Assembly (NCBI RefSeq): GCF_008692785.1
Contig: NZ_VXJV01000010.1
Coordinates: 103,302-167,301 of the forward strand
DNA length: 64,000 nt
Reading direction: 5' to 3'
Source of the DNA: Salmonella enterica subsp. diarizonae
GTDB lineage: Bacteria; Pseudomonadota; Gammaproteobacteria; Enterobacterales; Enterobacteriaceae
Both the position numbers and the translations under genes were made by a program. Below are positions 16,602-27,234 of the stretch, piece after piece. Every line of letters starts with the position of its first letter. The stretch's first letter is position 1. Below the pieces are notes generated by a model. It did not search any database and was not told where the DNA came from. It worked only from the letters and a program-made list of their open reading frames with translations.

Positions 16602-16757
16602 ATAATCTTCGTCTTTCGAACCGCTACTGCGTTGGCTGCCTTCACTCGCCTCAGCCACTTACTTCAGTAAGCTTCTGAGGACTCATTCAGTTGCCGCCTT
16701 GTCGCAATTCGAAATCCTGCGATTGGTGGTCTGTACTTAACAAGTACTTTCAAATTT

Positions 16758-16833
<76 letters not shown>

Positions 16834-17235
16834 AAATTTGTTGCTGTCGTAATTCGCATTTCTGCGTCGTTACGGGAGGCGCATTATACGAGAAATCCAT
16901 TTAGCTGCAAGCCCCTGAGCGCATTTTTTCGCGTTTTTTGTTTGAGTGCTGATTAAATCACCAAACAAGATAAAAAACGAGCAAAGCGTGCGTCATTCGA
17001 CAAAAAACTTTTCACGCCACGCCTAAAGGCACAGAATCAGAATAGCACCCTGCGCCAAAAAAAGAATAGCAAGGTGTATGCGCCTCATCATTTACGCGGT
17101 ATCGCAGCAGCAAAAAACGATCAGGAACATAGATAGCGATGTGACTGGCGTATCTTAAGCCAGCCGCCAGAAAACCGCTTAAAGAACGAAGCGCATCGGA
17201 ACCACCACAACATCCAATCGATATCAAGGATCAAG
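16834..17235. other. Gene-free spacer between the tRNA-Gly array and the ArtJ-like gene
   Basis: About 400 bp. The left end must contain the promoter of the tRNA-Gly operon (minus strand) and the right end that of the binding-protein gene. I see no convincing reading frame, repeat or RNA structure in it. Confidence 0.5.
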
Positions 17236-17976
17236 ATGAAAAAAAAGCTTATTGTCATGCTGTTAGCCAGCCTCTCCGTTCACGCTGCTTCCGTTTCCGC
17301 CAGAACATTACATTTTGGCACCTCCGCAACCTATGCGCCCTATGAGTTTGTCGATGCCGATAATAAAATTGTTGGTTTCGATATTGATGTCGCCAACGCA
17401 GTCTGCAAAGAGATGCAAGCGGAGTGTTCATTCACTAACCAGAGCTTTGATAGCCTGATCCCCGGTCTACGCTTCAAGAAATTTGATGCGGTGATCGCTG
17501 GTATGGACATGACGCCCAAACGTGAACAGCAGGTCTCCTTTAGCCAACCCTATTACGAAGGTTTGTCGGCGGTAGTCGTCACGCGTAAAGGGGCTTATCA
17601 CACTTTTGCCGATCTGAAAGGCAAAAAAGTCGGACTGGAAAACGGTACAACGCATCAGCGCTATTTGCAGGATAAACAACAAGCAATCACGCCAGTCGCC
17701 TATGACAGCTATCTGAACGCCTTTACCGATCTGAAAAATAACCGCCTTGAGGGCGTGTTTGGCGATGTCGCCGCGATTGGCAAATGGCTAAAAAACAATC
17801 CAGATTACGCCATCATGGATGAACGCGCCAGCGATCCTGACTACTACGGAAAAGGGTTAGGCATTGCGGTACGCAAAGGCAATGACCCGCTATTGCAAGA
17901 GATTAATGCCGCACTCGACAAGGTGAAAGCGTCGCCGGAATATGCGCAGATGCAAGAGAAATGGTTTACGCAGTAA
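17236..17976 (+). CDS. ArtJ/ArtI-like periplasmic arginine (basic amino acid) binding protein
   Basis: A 246-residue periplasmic solute-binding protein of SBP family 3. It has a signal peptide (residues 1-22, cut after SVSA) followed by the family signature GFDIDVANAVCKEMQ and the internal motif YDSYLNAFTDLKNNRLEGVFGD. It closely resembles ArtI/ArtJ, the arginine-binding subunits of the ArtPQM transporter. No permease or ATPase gene is adjacent, so it probably feeds a transporter encoded elsewhere. E. coli K-12 lacks a copy here as far as I recall; this is a Salmonella-type extra paralogue. Ligand specificity is inferred. Confidence 0.85.
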   Translation: MKKKLIVMLLASLSVHAASVSARTLHFGTSATYAPYEFVDADNKIVGFDIDVANAVCKEMQAECSFTNQSFDSLIPGLRFKKFDAVIAGMDMTPKREQQVSFSQPYYEGLSAVVVTRKGAYHTFADLKGKKVGLENGTTHQRYLQDKQQAITPVAYDSYLNAFTDLKNNRLEGVFGDVAAIGKWLKNNPDYAIMDERASDPDYYGKGLGIAVRKGNDPLLQEINAALDKVKASPEYAQMQEKWFTQ

Positions 17977-17991
17977 TTCAGCGGCGGGAGA

Positions 17992-18027
17992 GCTGCCGGA
18001 TAAAACGCTCTGGCGTCGTCATCCGGC
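17992..18027. repeat. REP-like palindromic element
   Basis: GCCGGATAAAACGC and GCGTCGTCATCCGGC are inverted around a few bases, the pattern of enterobacterial REP/BIME units. It lies between the convergent ArtJ-like gene and orn. Confidence 0.65.
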
Positions 18028-18037
18028 ATGTCGCGCC

Positions 18038-18583
18038 TCATAGCTTAATGAAATGCTCGCGGTAGTAAGCCAGTTCCGCTACCGACTCGCGAATATCATC
18101 CATCGCCTGGTGCGTGCCCTGCTTGGTAAAGCCAGCCAGAATCTCCGGCTTCCAGCGGCGCGCCAGTTCCTTGAGTGTACTGACATCCAGATAGCGATAG
18201 TGGAAGTAAGCCTCCAGTTCCGGCATATATTTAAACAGGAAACGACGATCCTGACCAATGCTATTACCGCAAATCGGCGACTTACCCGCAGGCACCCACG
18301 TTTTCAAGAATTCAATCGTCGCCAGTTCAGCGTCTCGTTCGCCCATCGTACTTGCCTTAACGCGATCCACCAGGCCGCTGCCGGTATGGGTGCGCACGTT
18401 CCAGTCATCCATTAACGCCAGTTGCGCATCGGGTTGATGTACCGCAATCGTCGGCCCTTCCGCCAGAATATTCAGACTGGCATCCGTCACCAGCGTGGCT
18501 ATCTCAATAATGCGATCGCGCTCGGGGTCCAGACCTGTCATCTCCAGATCGATCCAAATCAGGTTGTTTTCATCGGCACTCAT
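18038..18583 (-). CDS. orn: Oligoribonuclease
   Basis: Orn is the essential 3'-to-5' exonuclease that finishes RNA decay by degrading short oligomers and pGpG. The 181-residue protein has the DEDDh exonuclease motifs: [11 protein letters not shown] near residue 8, [12 protein letters not shown] in the middle and [11 protein letters not shown] near the end. The ATG at 18583 gives [20 protein letters not shown], matching E. coli; an in-frame ATG four codons earlier is less likely. It is divergent from rsgA. Confidence 0.96.
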   Translation of the reverse strand: MSADENNLIWIDLEMTGLDPERDRIIEIATLVTDASLNILAEGPTIAVHQPDAQLALMDDWNVRTHTGSGLVDRVKASTMGERDAELATIEFLKTWVPAGKSPICGNSIGQDRRFLFKYMPELEAYFHYRYLDVSTLKELARRWKPEILAGFTKQGTHQAMDDIRESVAELAYYREHFIKL

Positions 18584-18689
18584 GCTATTTTCCACCCTTC
18601 AGAGGTCACATTCACTGTGACTATATTCATCTACAATTGCGTGTATCATAGATGTTTTGCCCACTATGGGCGACCAGGAGCCAGTACGA

Positions 18690-19742
18690 TTGAGCAAAAA
18701 TAAACTCTCCAAAGGCCAGCAGCGCCGTGTGAACGCCAATCACCAGCGTCGTTTAAAAACGTCCGCGGAGAAAGCCGACTACGATGACAACCTGTTTGGC
18801 GAGCCTGCAGAAGGTATCGTCATTAGCCGTTTTGGTATGCATGCCGATGTGGAATCTGCTGACGGCGAGGTTCACCGTTGCAATATCCGCCGCACCATTC
18901 GCTCGCTGGTGACAGGCGATCGTGTCGTCTGGCGTCCGGGCAAAGCCGCCTCAGAGGGCGTCAACGTAAAAGGCATCGTTGAAGCGGTGCATGAGCGCAC
19001 CTCGGTATTGACGCGCCCGGACTTCTACGACGGCGTGAAGCCTATTGCCGCCAACATTAACCAAATCGTTATCGTCTCCGCGATTTTGCCGGAGCTGTCG
19101 CTGAATATCATCGATCGCTATCTGGTCGGCTGTGAAACCCTACAGGTTGAGCCGCTTATCGTACTGAACAAAATTGATCTGCTGGATGACGAAGGCATGG
19201 ACTTCGTTAATGAGCAGATGGATATTTACCGCAATATCGGCTATCGCGTGCTGATGGTCTCCAGCCATACGCAGGATGGCCTGAAACCGCTGGAAGAGGC
19301 GTTAACCGGTCGCATCAGTATTTTTGCCGGACAGTCCGGCGTCGGAAAATCCAGTCTGCTAAACGCCCTGCTCGGCTTACAGGACGAGATTCTGACGAAC
19401 GATGTGTCGAATGTCTCCGGTCTGGGTCAACATACCACTACCGCTGCTCGTCTGTATCATTTCCCGCATGGCGGCGATGTCATTGACTCCCCTGGCGTGC
19501 GCGAGTTCGGCTTATGGCATCTGGAGCCGGAACAAATCACGCAGGGCTTTGTCGAATTTCATGACTATTTGGGACATTGCAAATACCGGGACTGCAAGCA
19601 TGACGCCGATCCAGGCTGCGCCATTCGCGAGGCGGTAGAGAACGGCGCTATAGCGGAAACCCGTTTCGAAAATTATCACCGAATTCTTGAAAGTATGGCG
19701 CAGGTAAAAACGCGTAAAAACTTTTCTGATACGGACGACTGA
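18690..19742 (+). CDS. rsgA: RsgA, 30S ribosome biogenesis GTPase
   Basis: RsgA (YjeQ) is a circularly permuted GTPase that checks late 30S subunit maturation. The 350-residue protein has an N-terminal OB fold, then the G domain in permuted order: G4 NKID, G1 [12 protein letters not shown] and G3 DSPG. A C-terminal zinc-finger region has CKYRDCKH...GCAIREA. The start is TTG at 18690 ([20 protein letters not shown]), as in E. coli; in-frame ATGs upstream would add non-conserved residues. Confidence 0.95.
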   Translation: MSKNKLSKGQQRRVNANHQRRLKTSAEKADYDDNLFGEPAEGIVISRFGMHADVESADGEVHRCNIRRTIRSLVTGDRVVWRPGKAASEGVNVKGIVEAVHERTSVLTRPDFYDGVKPIAANINQIVIVSAILPELSLNIIDRYLVGCETLQVEPLIVLNKIDLLDDEGMDFVNEQMDIYRNIGYRVLMVSSHTQDGLKPLEEALTGRISIFAGQSGVGKSSLLNALLGLQDEILTNDVSNVSGLGQHTTTAARLYHFPHGGDVIDSPGVREFGLWHLEPEQITQGFVEFHDYLGHCKYRDCKHDADPGCAIREAVENGAIAETRFENYHRILESMAQVKTRKNFSDTDD

Positions 19743-19833
19743 CAGATACGCTAGGCGTCGTTAGAATCGTCCCCTTTTTTCAGGATGCCGGTATAAATGC
19801 CGGTTCAGGAACAACAATGGCCTGGAGGCTACC

Positions 19834-20802
19834 TTGTTAAACTCATTTAAACTTTCGCTACAATACATACTGCCGAAACTATGGCTCACTCGCCTGGCGG
19901 GCTGGGGCGCAAGCAAACGAGCAGGATGGCTGACGAAACTGGTTATCGATCTCTTTGTAAAGTATTACAAAGTCGATATGACAGAGGCGCAAAAACCGGA
20001 TACCGCCAGCTATCGTACGTTCAATGATTTTTTCGTGCGCCCGCTGCGTGATGATGTGCGCCCGCTCAATACCGATCCTAACATCCTGGTTATGCCTGCC
20101 GACGGCGTGATTAGCCAGTTGGGCCGTATCGAAGAAGATAAAATTTTGCAGGCCAAAGGCCATAATTACAGCCTTGAGGCGTTGCTGGCGGGTAACTACC
20201 TGATGGCGAATAAGTTCCGCAACGGCACGTTCGTGACCACTTACCTCTCCCCTCGCGACTACCATCGCGTGCATATGCCATGCAACGGCATCCTGCGCGA
20301 AATGATCTACGTACCGGGCGATCTGTTCTCCGTTAACCATCTGACCGCGCAAAACGTCCCCAACCTGTTTGCCCGCAACGAGCGCGTTATCTGTCTGTTT
20401 GATACCGAGTTCGGCCCTATGGCGCAGATTCTGGTCGGCGCGACTATTGTCGGCAGTATCGAAACCGTCTGGGCGGGGACCATTACGCCGCCGCGCGAAG
20501 GCATCATCAAGCGCTGGACCTGGCCAGAAGGCGAACATGAAGGGTCTGTCGCCTTGTTGAAAGGCCAGGAGATGGGGCGCTTTAAACTGGGTTCCACGGT
20601 CATCAACTTATTTGCGCCGGGGAAAGTGGATCTGATCGAGTCGCTGGCAAGCCTGTCCGTCACCAAAATTGGCCAACCGCTGGCAACCTCGACCGAAACA
20701 TTCGTCGCACCGGAGGTAGAACCTGCTCCACTGCCGGAAGAAGAAATTAAAGCCGAACACGACGCCAGCCCGCTGGTTGACGATAAAAAAGACGAAACCT
20801 AA
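19834..20802 (+). CDS. psd: Phosphatidylserine decarboxylase proenzyme
   Basis: Psd makes phosphatidylethanolamine from phosphatidylserine at the inner membrane, using a pyruvoyl group created by self-cleavage. The 322-residue proenzyme contains the cleavage motif LGST near residue 253, where Gly-Ser cleavage generates the alpha and beta chains. The start is TTG at 19834, giving [20 protein letters not shown] as in E. coli. mscM starts 18 bp downstream and the two form an operon. Confidence 0.96.
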   Translation: MLNSFKLSLQYILPKLWLTRLAGWGASKRAGWLTKLVIDLFVKYYKVDMTEAQKPDTASYRTFNDFFVRPLRDDVRPLNTDPNILVMPADGVISQLGRIEEDKILQAKGHNYSLEALLAGNYLMANKFRNGTFVTTYLSPRDYHRVHMPCNGILREMIYVPGDLFSVNHLTAQNVPNLFARNERVICLFDTEFGPMAQILVGATIVGSIETVWAGTITPPREGIIKRWTWPEGEHEGSVALLKGQEMGRFKLGSTVINLFAPGKVDLIESLASLSVTKIGQPLATSTETFVAPEVEPAPLPEEEIKAEHDASPLVDDKKDET

Positions 20803-20820
20803 TCAAGAGAGAACGCTGAC

Positions 20821-23800
20821 GTGCGCCTGATTATCGCTTTTCTGATGGCCTGGTGCCTCAGCACGGGGGCGTTCGCCGCAACGGCCCCCGACGCCAAACA
20901 AATCACGCAGGAACTGGAGCAGGCAAAAGCGGCGAAGCCTGCTCAGCCGGAAGTTGTTGAGGCGCTCCAGACTGCGTTAAACGCGCTTGAAGAGCGAAAA
21001 GGCTCGCTTGAGCGCGCGAAACAATATCAACACGTTATTGATAATTTCCCTAAGCTGTCCGCCACCTTGCGCGCCCAGTTGAATAATCTGCGCGATGAAC
21101 CTCGCAGCGTACCGCCAGAGATGTCCACCGAGGCGTTAAATCAGGAGATCTTGCAGGTTAGCAGCCAGCTACTGGATAAAACCCGCGAGGCGCAGCAGGA
21201 GCAGGAGCGCGCCAGGGAGATCGCCGACTCGCTCAGCCAGCTTCCCCAACAGCAAAACGACGCCCGCCGCCAGCTTAATGAGATTGAGCGACGGCTCGGC
21301 GCCGCGGGCGGAAGTGCCTCGCTTAGCCAGGCGCAAAGTCTCAGTATGCAGGCGGAATCCGCTAAACTAAAGGCGTTAGTCGACGAACTGGAGCTGGCGC
21401 AACTGTCCGCCAACAACCGTCAGGAACTGGCTCGTCTGCGTTCCGAACTGGCGGAAAAACAGAGTCAGCAATTGGATGCGTATCTTCAGGCGCTGCGCAA
21501 TCAGCTTAACAGCCTGCGTCAACGTGAAGCGGAACGCGCGCTGGAAAGCACTGAGCTGCTGGCGGAAAACAGCGCCGGTCTGCCGGAAGGCATCGTCGAA
21601 CAATTTAAAATCAACCGCGAACTGTCACAAGCACTCAATCAACAAGCGCAGCGGATGGATCTGGTCGCCTCGCAGCAGCGACAGGCCACCAGCCAAACGT
21701 TACAGGTGCGTCAGGCGCTCAATACGCTGCGGGAGCAGTCGCAATGGCTTGGCGTGTCCAACATGCTTGGCGAAGCGCTGCGCGCGCAGGTCGCCCGTCT
21801 GCCGGAAATGCCTAAGCCGCAGCAGCTTGATACGGAAATGGCGCAGCTACGCGTTCACCGTATGCGCTATGAAGAGTTACTCAATAAGCAGCCGCAGCTA
21901 CGGCAAATACGTCAGGCCGATGGACAGCCGCTGACCGCCGAGCAAAACCGGATCCTTGACGCCCAGCTTCGTACTCAGCGTGAGCTGCTCAACTCCTTGT
22001 TACAGGGCGGCGACACGCTGATCCTGGAGCTGACCAAACTGAAAGTCTCCAATAGTCAACTGGAGGATGCGCTTAAAGAGGTTAACGAAGCGACCCACCG
22101 TTATCTGTTCTGGACCGCTGACGTTAGCCCACTATCGCTCTCCTGGCCTGTTGATTTGGTTCAGGATTTACGTCGGCTTATCTCATTAGATACGTTTAAT
22201 CAGTTAGGTAAAGCCAGCATCATGATGCTGACCAGCAAAGAGACGCTACTGCCGTTATTCGGCGCGCTGGTGCTGGTCGGATTTAGCCTCTATTCGCGCC
22301 AACACTTCAACCGGTTCCTTGAGCGCTCAGCCTCGCGCGTCGGGAAAGTTACCCAGGATCACTTCTCGCTGACGCTGCGAACGGTGTTCTGGTCGATTCT
22401 GGTCGCCTCGCCGCTGCCCGTCTTATGGGCGACGCTTGGTTATGGCCTACAGGAAGCCTGGCCGTATCCGCTGGCCGTCGCTATCGGCGATGGCGTGACG
22501 GCGACAGTACCGCTGTTGTGGGTAGTCATGATTTGCGCTGCTTTTGCCCGCCCTAACGGCCTGTTTGTGGCGCATTTCGGCTGGCCGCGAAATCGGGTAG
22601 CGAAAGCGATGCGCTACTACCTGATGAGCATTGGGCTGATCGTGCCGCTCATTATGGCGGTGATCATGTTTGATAATCTTAACGATCGGGAGTTTTCCGG
22701 CTCGTTGGGCCGCCTTTGCTTCATCCTGATATGCGGCGCGCTGGCGCTGGTGACGCTGAGTCTGAAAAAAGCGGGAATCCCGCTCTATCTCGATAAAGAA
22801 GGCAACAGCGACAACATGGTCAACAGCCTGCTGTGGAATATGTTGATGGGCGCGCCACTTATCGCGATTCTGGCGGCGGCGGTGGGCTATCTGGCCACGG
22901 CGCAGGCGCTACTGGCGAGACTGGAAACCTCGGTCGCCATCTGGTTCCTGCTGCTGGTCATTTATCACGTAATTCGCCGCTGGATGCTGATCCAACGACG
23001 CCGACTGGCTTTTGACCGCGCCAAACATCGTCGGGCGGAAATGTTGGCGCAGCGCGCGCGCGGCGAAGAAGAACCGGCGCACTCCTCCAGCCTTGAAGGC
23101 GCGGTCGACATCGATGAAAGTGAAATCGATCTTGACACTATTAGCGCTCAATCGCTACGTCTGGTCCGCTCGATTCTGATGCTTATCGCCCTGCTATCGG
23201 TGATCGTACTGTGGTCGGAAATCCACTCGGCGTTCGGCTTCCTGGAGAATATTTCGCTGTGGGATGTCACCTCTACGGTGCAGGGTGTGGAGAGCCTGGA
23301 GCCGATTACCCTGGGGGCGGTGCTCATTGCGATTCTGGTGTTTATCATCACCACGCAGTTGGTGCGTAATCTGCCTGCGCTGCTGGAGCTGGCGTTATTA
23401 CAGCATCTCGATTTAACGCCGGGCACCGGTTACGCCATCACTACCATCACCAAATATCTGTTAATGCTGATTGGCGGACTGGTCGGCTTCTCGATGATCG
23501 GAATTGAGTGGTCGAAGCTACAGTGGCTGGTTGCCGCACTCGGCGTTGGGCTCGGTTTTGGCCTGCAGGAAATTTTCGCTAACTTTATCTCCGGTCTGAT
23601 TATTTTGTTTGAAAAGCCGATTCGTATCGGCGATACGGTGACCATTCGCGATCTCACCGGTAGCGTGACCAAAATCAATACCCGCGCCACCACCATCAGC
23701 GACTGGGATCGTAAAGAGATTATCGTGCCGAACAAAGCCTTTATCACTGAACAGTTTATTAACTGGTCGCTGTCTGACTCCGTTACGCGCGTGGTGTTAA

Positions 23801-24147
23801 CCATCCCGGCGCCAGCGGATGCCAATAGCGAAGAGGTTACGCAAATTCTACTGACGGCGGCGCAGCGCTGTTCTTTGGTGCTTGATAACCCACCACCTGA
23901 AATCTTTCTGGTGGATCTCCAGCAGGGTATTCAGATTTTCGAACTGCGTATCTATGCCGCGGAAATGGGGCACCGTATGCCATTACGCCATGAGATCCAT
24001 CAGTTGATTCTGGCGGGCTTCCATAAGCACGGTATCGATATGCCATTCCCACCGTTCCAGATGCGTCTGGAAAGCCTGAACGGGAAGCAGACGGGAAGAA
24101 CGTTAACGTCAGCCGGTAAAACCAGCCGCCCGGCAGGCAGTTTGTAA
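20821..24147 (+). CDS. mscM: MscM (YjeP), large mechanosensitive channel of the MscS family
   Basis: A miniconductance mechanosensitive channel that releases solutes on hypo-osmotic shock. The 1108-residue protein starts at a GTG (20821) with a signal peptide (cut after FAA). A long periplasmic coiled-coil region (about 30-440, rich in Gln, Glu, Leu and Arg) follows, then around eleven membrane segments. The MscS core is near residues 880-1060, with the pore-lining GVGLGFGLQEIFANFISGL stretch. It is the second gene after psd. Confidence 0.94.
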   Translation: MRLIIAFLMAWCLSTGAFAATAPDAKQITQELEQAKAAKPAQPEVVEALQTALNALEERKGSLERAKQYQHVIDNFPKLSATLRAQLNNLRDEPRSVPPEMSTEALNQEILQVSSQLLDKTREAQQEQERAREIADSLSQLPQQQNDARRQLNEIERRLGAAGGSASLSQAQSLSMQAESAKLKALVDELELAQLSANNRQELARLRSELAEKQSQQLDAYLQALRNQLNSLRQREAERALESTELLAENSAGLPEGIVEQFKINRELSQALNQQAQRMDLVASQQRQATSQTLQVRQALNTLREQSQWLGVSNMLGEALRAQVARLPEMPKPQQLDTEMAQLRVHRMRYEELLNKQPQLRQIRQADGQPLTAEQNRILDAQLRTQRELLNSLLQGGDTLILELTKLKVSNSQLEDALKEVNEATHRYLFWTADVSPLSLSWPVDLVQDLRRLISLDTFNQLGKASIMMLTSKETLLPLFGALVLVGFSLYSRQHFNRFLERSASRVGKVTQDHFSLTLRTVFWSILVASPLPVLWATLGYGLQEAWPYPLAVAIGDGVTATVPLLWVVMICAAFARPNGLFVAHFGWPRNRVAKAMRYYLMSIGLIVPLIMAVIMFDNLNDREFSGSLGRLCFILICGALALVTLSLKKAGIPLYLDKEGNSDNMVNSLLWNMLMGAPLIAILAAAVGYLATAQALLARLETSVAIWFLLLVIYHVIRRWMLIQRRRLAFDRAKHRRAEMLAQRARGEEEPAHSSSLEGAVDIDESEIDLDTISAQSLRLVRSILMLIALLSVIVLWSEIHSAFGFLENISLWDVTSTVQGVESLEPITLGAVLIAILVFIITTQLVRNLPALLELALLQHLDLTPGTGYAITTITKYLLMLIGGLVGFSMIGIEWSKLQWLVAALGVGLGFGLQEIFANFISGLIILFEKPIRIGDTVTIRDLTGSVTKINTRATTISDWDRKEIIVPNKAFITEQFINWSLSDSVTRVVLTIPAPADANSEEVTQILLTAAQRCSLVLDNPPPEIFLVDLQQGIQIFELRIYAAEMGHRMPLRHEIHQLILAGFHKHGIDMPFPPFQMRLESLNGKQTGRTLTSAGKTSRPAGSL

Positions 24148-24161
24148 TCCGGGTTCGTGTC

Positions 24162-24200
24162 GTGTAGGCCTGATAAGCGCAGCGCTATCAGGCCTACACG
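24162..24200. repeat. Palindrome between mscM and yjeM (REP-like or shared terminator)
   Basis: TGTAGGCCTGATAAGCGC is followed by its near-exact inverted copy GCGCTATCAGGCCTACA. It separates two convergent genes and could act as a bidirectional terminator or a REP-type element. Confidence 0.65.
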
Positions 24201-24208
24201 CAAAGCGC

Positions 24209-25711
24209 TTACTCCGCCGCCCACTCCGGATCAGCGCTCATACGGCGGCTGTAATTCTGATAAATCGCCATCGCTAACAACGAGAAGAAGATCGGGCCGC
24301 CGGTCATCCACAGAGCGCTATTCCAGTCCCCGGCCTCAATCACTGGTTGGATGATGGTAAAAACGTTGGCAAACGTCACCACCAGCACCACAACAACTGT
24401 CGCGACCAGGGTAGAGGCTTTGGTTTTAAAGAGAACAAATGGCCGCTCCAGATCCTGACGCGCTTTAAAGAAGGGAAATGCCAGCGCAAGGAACAGGTAT
24501 GGCAACGTCATTGAGACATTCGCCATCAGCGTGAGTTTGTTATAAAACGCCGACGCGGTATCGCCGCCAAAAGAGACCAGCAAAATAAACAGACTCACCA
24601 GCACACACTGTAGCCACATAGCGGTCGCCGGCATACCGTTAGCGTTCAGTTTCGTCATCGGCGCGGGCCACAACGCTTTTGGCGTCCCCTGAATAATGGC
24701 TTTCAGCGGTGAATAGCTCAACGTAAAAAACGCGCCGGTATAAGCCAGAAACATAGAAAGACCAGTGATACGTGCAAACCAGACGCCCACCGTCAACGCC
24801 GCTTCTGGAGAAAGGTTTAACGCGTTGCCTAATGTCGTGCCTAAACTCGACATCAGAATATAGGTGATATTCCCTAAGTTAACGGCGCTATTACTTAATA
24901 TCTGTTGCCAGTTAGTGCTGACGCCCCATAAAAAAATTGCCAAAGAATAACCAATTGAAATCACAATTGCCGCGAAGACGATACCTTTCGCAAAATTCTT
25001 TTCCGGTTTCTCGGTTTTATCCACCAGCCCGCCGACGGCTTCAATGCCACCGTAAGCAAAAATAGCAAATACAACAAATGACAACATTGCCAGGCCAGAG
25101 TGATAACCCGGATTCGGTGACGAGGTAAAATTAATTTCTTGTGCAAAATGCCCACCATTTAACAACAAAATAGCGACACTCACTAACAATAAAACTAAAT
25201 TAAGACACATTACGGCAATACCTCCGACCGCCGTAATTCGCGCAATTTTATTAATCCCTCTGGCGGCGACACACGTCACCAGAATCATCCAGCCAACGGC
25301 CAACAATCCGACAACCTGGGTAGCTTCAAGCCCGGCGATCCCCCAGTGCTGCGTCATATCGGCGCCAAAAACAAAAGTAGAAAACGGTACCCAGACTTTT
25401 GCCGCCGTACTTACCATCCAGATGACATACGATGAAAACCACATAAACGTGCCGATAAACGCATAACGCGGCCCCACGCTATTATTCATCCAGGAATAGA
25501 TTCCACCCTCTTCTTTTCGATAAGCGGAACCCATTTCAGCCATCATTAAGGCGAATGGAATAAAAAACAGTAAGGCAGAAAATATATACCACGGGATTGC
25601 GCTATATCCCATTAAATAAAACGCCGAAGGGCTATTCGCAAAACCAAAAACAGAAGTAAAAATCATCAGGATAAGCCCAATAAGGCTCATCTTTTTTATT
25701 GTGTGAGTCAT
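24209..25711 (-). CDS. yjeM: YjeM, APC-family amino acid transporter
   Basis: A 500-residue inner-membrane permease of the APC superfamily with about twelve hydrophobic segments, the first near residues 10-35. It resembles the glutamate/GABA-antiporter branch and has the conserved early GFANSPSAFYLMGYSAIPWY stretch. The substrate is not known. It is flanked by convergent mscM and, upstream, by epmA on the same strand after a 223-bp gap. Confidence 0.9.
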   Translation of the reverse strand: MTHTIKKMSLIGLILMIFTSVFGFANSPSAFYLMGYSAIPWYIFSALLFFIPFALMMAEMGSAYRKEEGGIYSWMNNSVGPRYAFIGTFMWFSSYVIWMVSTAAKVWVPFSTFVFGADMTQHWGIAGLEATQVVGLLAVGWMILVTCVAARGINKIARITAVGGIAVMCLNLVLLLVSVAILLLNGGHFAQEINFTSSPNPGYHSGLAMLSFVVFAIFAYGGIEAVGGLVDKTEKPEKNFAKGIVFAAIVISIGYSLAIFLWGVSTNWQQILSNSAVNLGNITYILMSSLGTTLGNALNLSPEAALTVGVWFARITGLSMFLAYTGAFFTLSYSPLKAIIQGTPKALWPAPMTKLNANGMPATAMWLQCVLVSLFILLVSFGGDTASAFYNKLTLMANVSMTLPYLFLALAFPFFKARQDLERPFVLFKTKASTLVATVVVVLVVTFANVFTIIQPVIEAGDWNSALWMTGGPIFFSLLAMAIYQNYSRRMSADPEWAAE

Positions 25712-25934
25712 TCAACCATCCCTTACGCTCGAGCGCGTTTGCCAGACGCCGCTCACCGATTGACGCCGCCTTCTTTTTACAAAGGTCAGCGATAAAAAAT
25801 CAACACAGGATTGATACCTAAATGGCATCAAATATCCAGCCTTATGTTGTGGCAAGTAGAGGATAATTGAAAAAATATGCTACAAAATGGCGCTTATTGC
25901 GCCATTTTATCTCGCAAAAGAGTAAATTTCAGAT

Positions 25935-26912
25935 TTACGCCCGATCGACCGTAAAAGCAATCACGTCCGCCAGGCTTTCCGCCCCCAGCGCCAGCATCAC
26001 CAGACGATCAACGCCCAGCGCCACACCGGAACAATCCGGTAAACCTGCGGCCAGCGCATCCAGCAGATTTTGGTCAATCGGCTGCTGCGGCAGGCCGCGC
26101 GCAGCGCGCTTACGATTATCCTGTTCAAAGCGCTGTTGTTGTTCACGTGCGTCCGTCAGCTCGTGGAAACCATTCGCCAGCTCAATACCTTTGTAGTACA
26201 CCTCAAAGCGCTCGGCGACGCGATGATCCTCGGTACTGATTTGCGCCAGCGATGCCTGACTTGCCGGAAAATGATAAATAAAGGTCGGCTTTTCTTTACC
26301 TATATGCGGCTCGACCCCCATCGTGAACAGCAGTTGCAGCAAGGTGTCCCGGTCTTCTTCCGTATCGGCAATATTGCTTAAATCAAGCTTTGCCGCCACC
26401 TCACGCATCTGCATTTTGTCCGCTGATAATGGGTCAATCTCCAGGTGGCGCTGAAACGCCTGTTGATAGGAGAGGCTTTCCGCAGGCTGACAATCCAACA
26501 CTTGCTGAAGCAAATCATCCACTTCATTCATCAGGCGGTACATATCGTAATGCGGTCGATACCACTCCAGCATAGTGAATTCCGGATTATGATGTCGTCC
26601 CATCTCTTCGTTGCGGAAGCTGCGGCATAGCTGAAAAACCGGACCACATCCTGCCGCCAGCAGGCGTTTCATATGGTATTCCGGACTGGTCATTAAATAG
26701 AGGTTCATCCCCTGGGAATGGCCAGGTCCGACGAAACGCGTTTCGAACGGGAACAGATGGATGTCCGTGACCGTCGCCTGACTCATGCAAGGCGTCTCAA
26801 CCTCAAGCACTCCACGATCGGCAAAGAAACGACGGATTTCCGCCATAATCGCCGCGCGTTTTAATAAATTGGGGATGGACGCGCTCGGCTGCCAGGTTGC
26901 CGTTTCGCTCAT
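25935..26912 (-). CDS. epmA: EpmA (PoxA/GenX), EF-P-(R)-beta-lysine ligase
   Basis: EpmA attaches (R)-beta-lysine, made by EpmB, to Lys34 of elongation factor P. The 325-residue protein is a truncated class II lysyl-tRNA synthetase without the anticodon-binding domain. Motif 2 is visible as [20 protein letters not shown] and motif 3 as [12 protein letters not shown] near the C-terminus. It is transcribed away from frdA. Both partners, efp and epmB, lie in this window 6-8 kb away. Confidence 0.96.
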   Translation of the reverse strand: MSETATWQPSASIPNLLKRAAIMAEIRRFFADRGVLEVETPCMSQATVTDIHLFPFETRFVGPGHSQGMNLYLMTSPEYHMKRLLAAGCGPVFQLCRSFRNEEMGRHHNPEFTMLEWYRPHYDMYRLMNEVDDLLQQVLDCQPAESLSYQQAFQRHLEIDPLSADKMQMREVAAKLDLSNIADTEEDRDTLLQLLFTMGVEPHIGKEKPTFIYHFPASQASLAQISTEDHRVAERFEVYYKGIELANGFHELTDAREQQQRFEQDNRKRAARGLPQQPIDQNLLDALAAGLPDCSGVALGVDRLVMLALGAESLADVIAFTVDRA

Positions 26913-27085
26913 GATTCTTTCTCCAGTTTAAGACAAGGTCACGAAGTCTACTCGCAACGCGCGGGCGAAACAAATTTTGCGCGGGCGTATCGGGCGCCTT
27001 CTGGAGGGTAAAAAAAGTGATTTCAGATGGTTTAGTAATTAAATTAATCAAAATCAATGATAATTCATCCCCCTGATACGCTAAA

Positions 27086-27131
27086 AAAATCGAACACGTC
27101 AAATTTCCCTGACATCCCTGAGACTATACTG
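27086..27131 (+). promoter_or_regulatory. frdABCD promoter region with FNR-type site
   Basis: TCGAACACGTCAA at 27090-27102 occupies the place of the FNR site known upstream of E. coli frdA, and TATACT at 27125-27130 fits the -10 box. FNR activates frd without oxygen. The half site TCGA is a weak match to TTGAT, so the call rests mostly on position and similarity to E. coli. Confidence 0.6.
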
Positions 27132-27234
27132 TTGTACCCATAAAGGAGCAGTGGAAACGCATTCATACTCCGCAGAACCCAGAGGCTTTATCTGGCTGCG
27201 CGAGGGTGAAATTACAATAATCTGGAGGAATGTC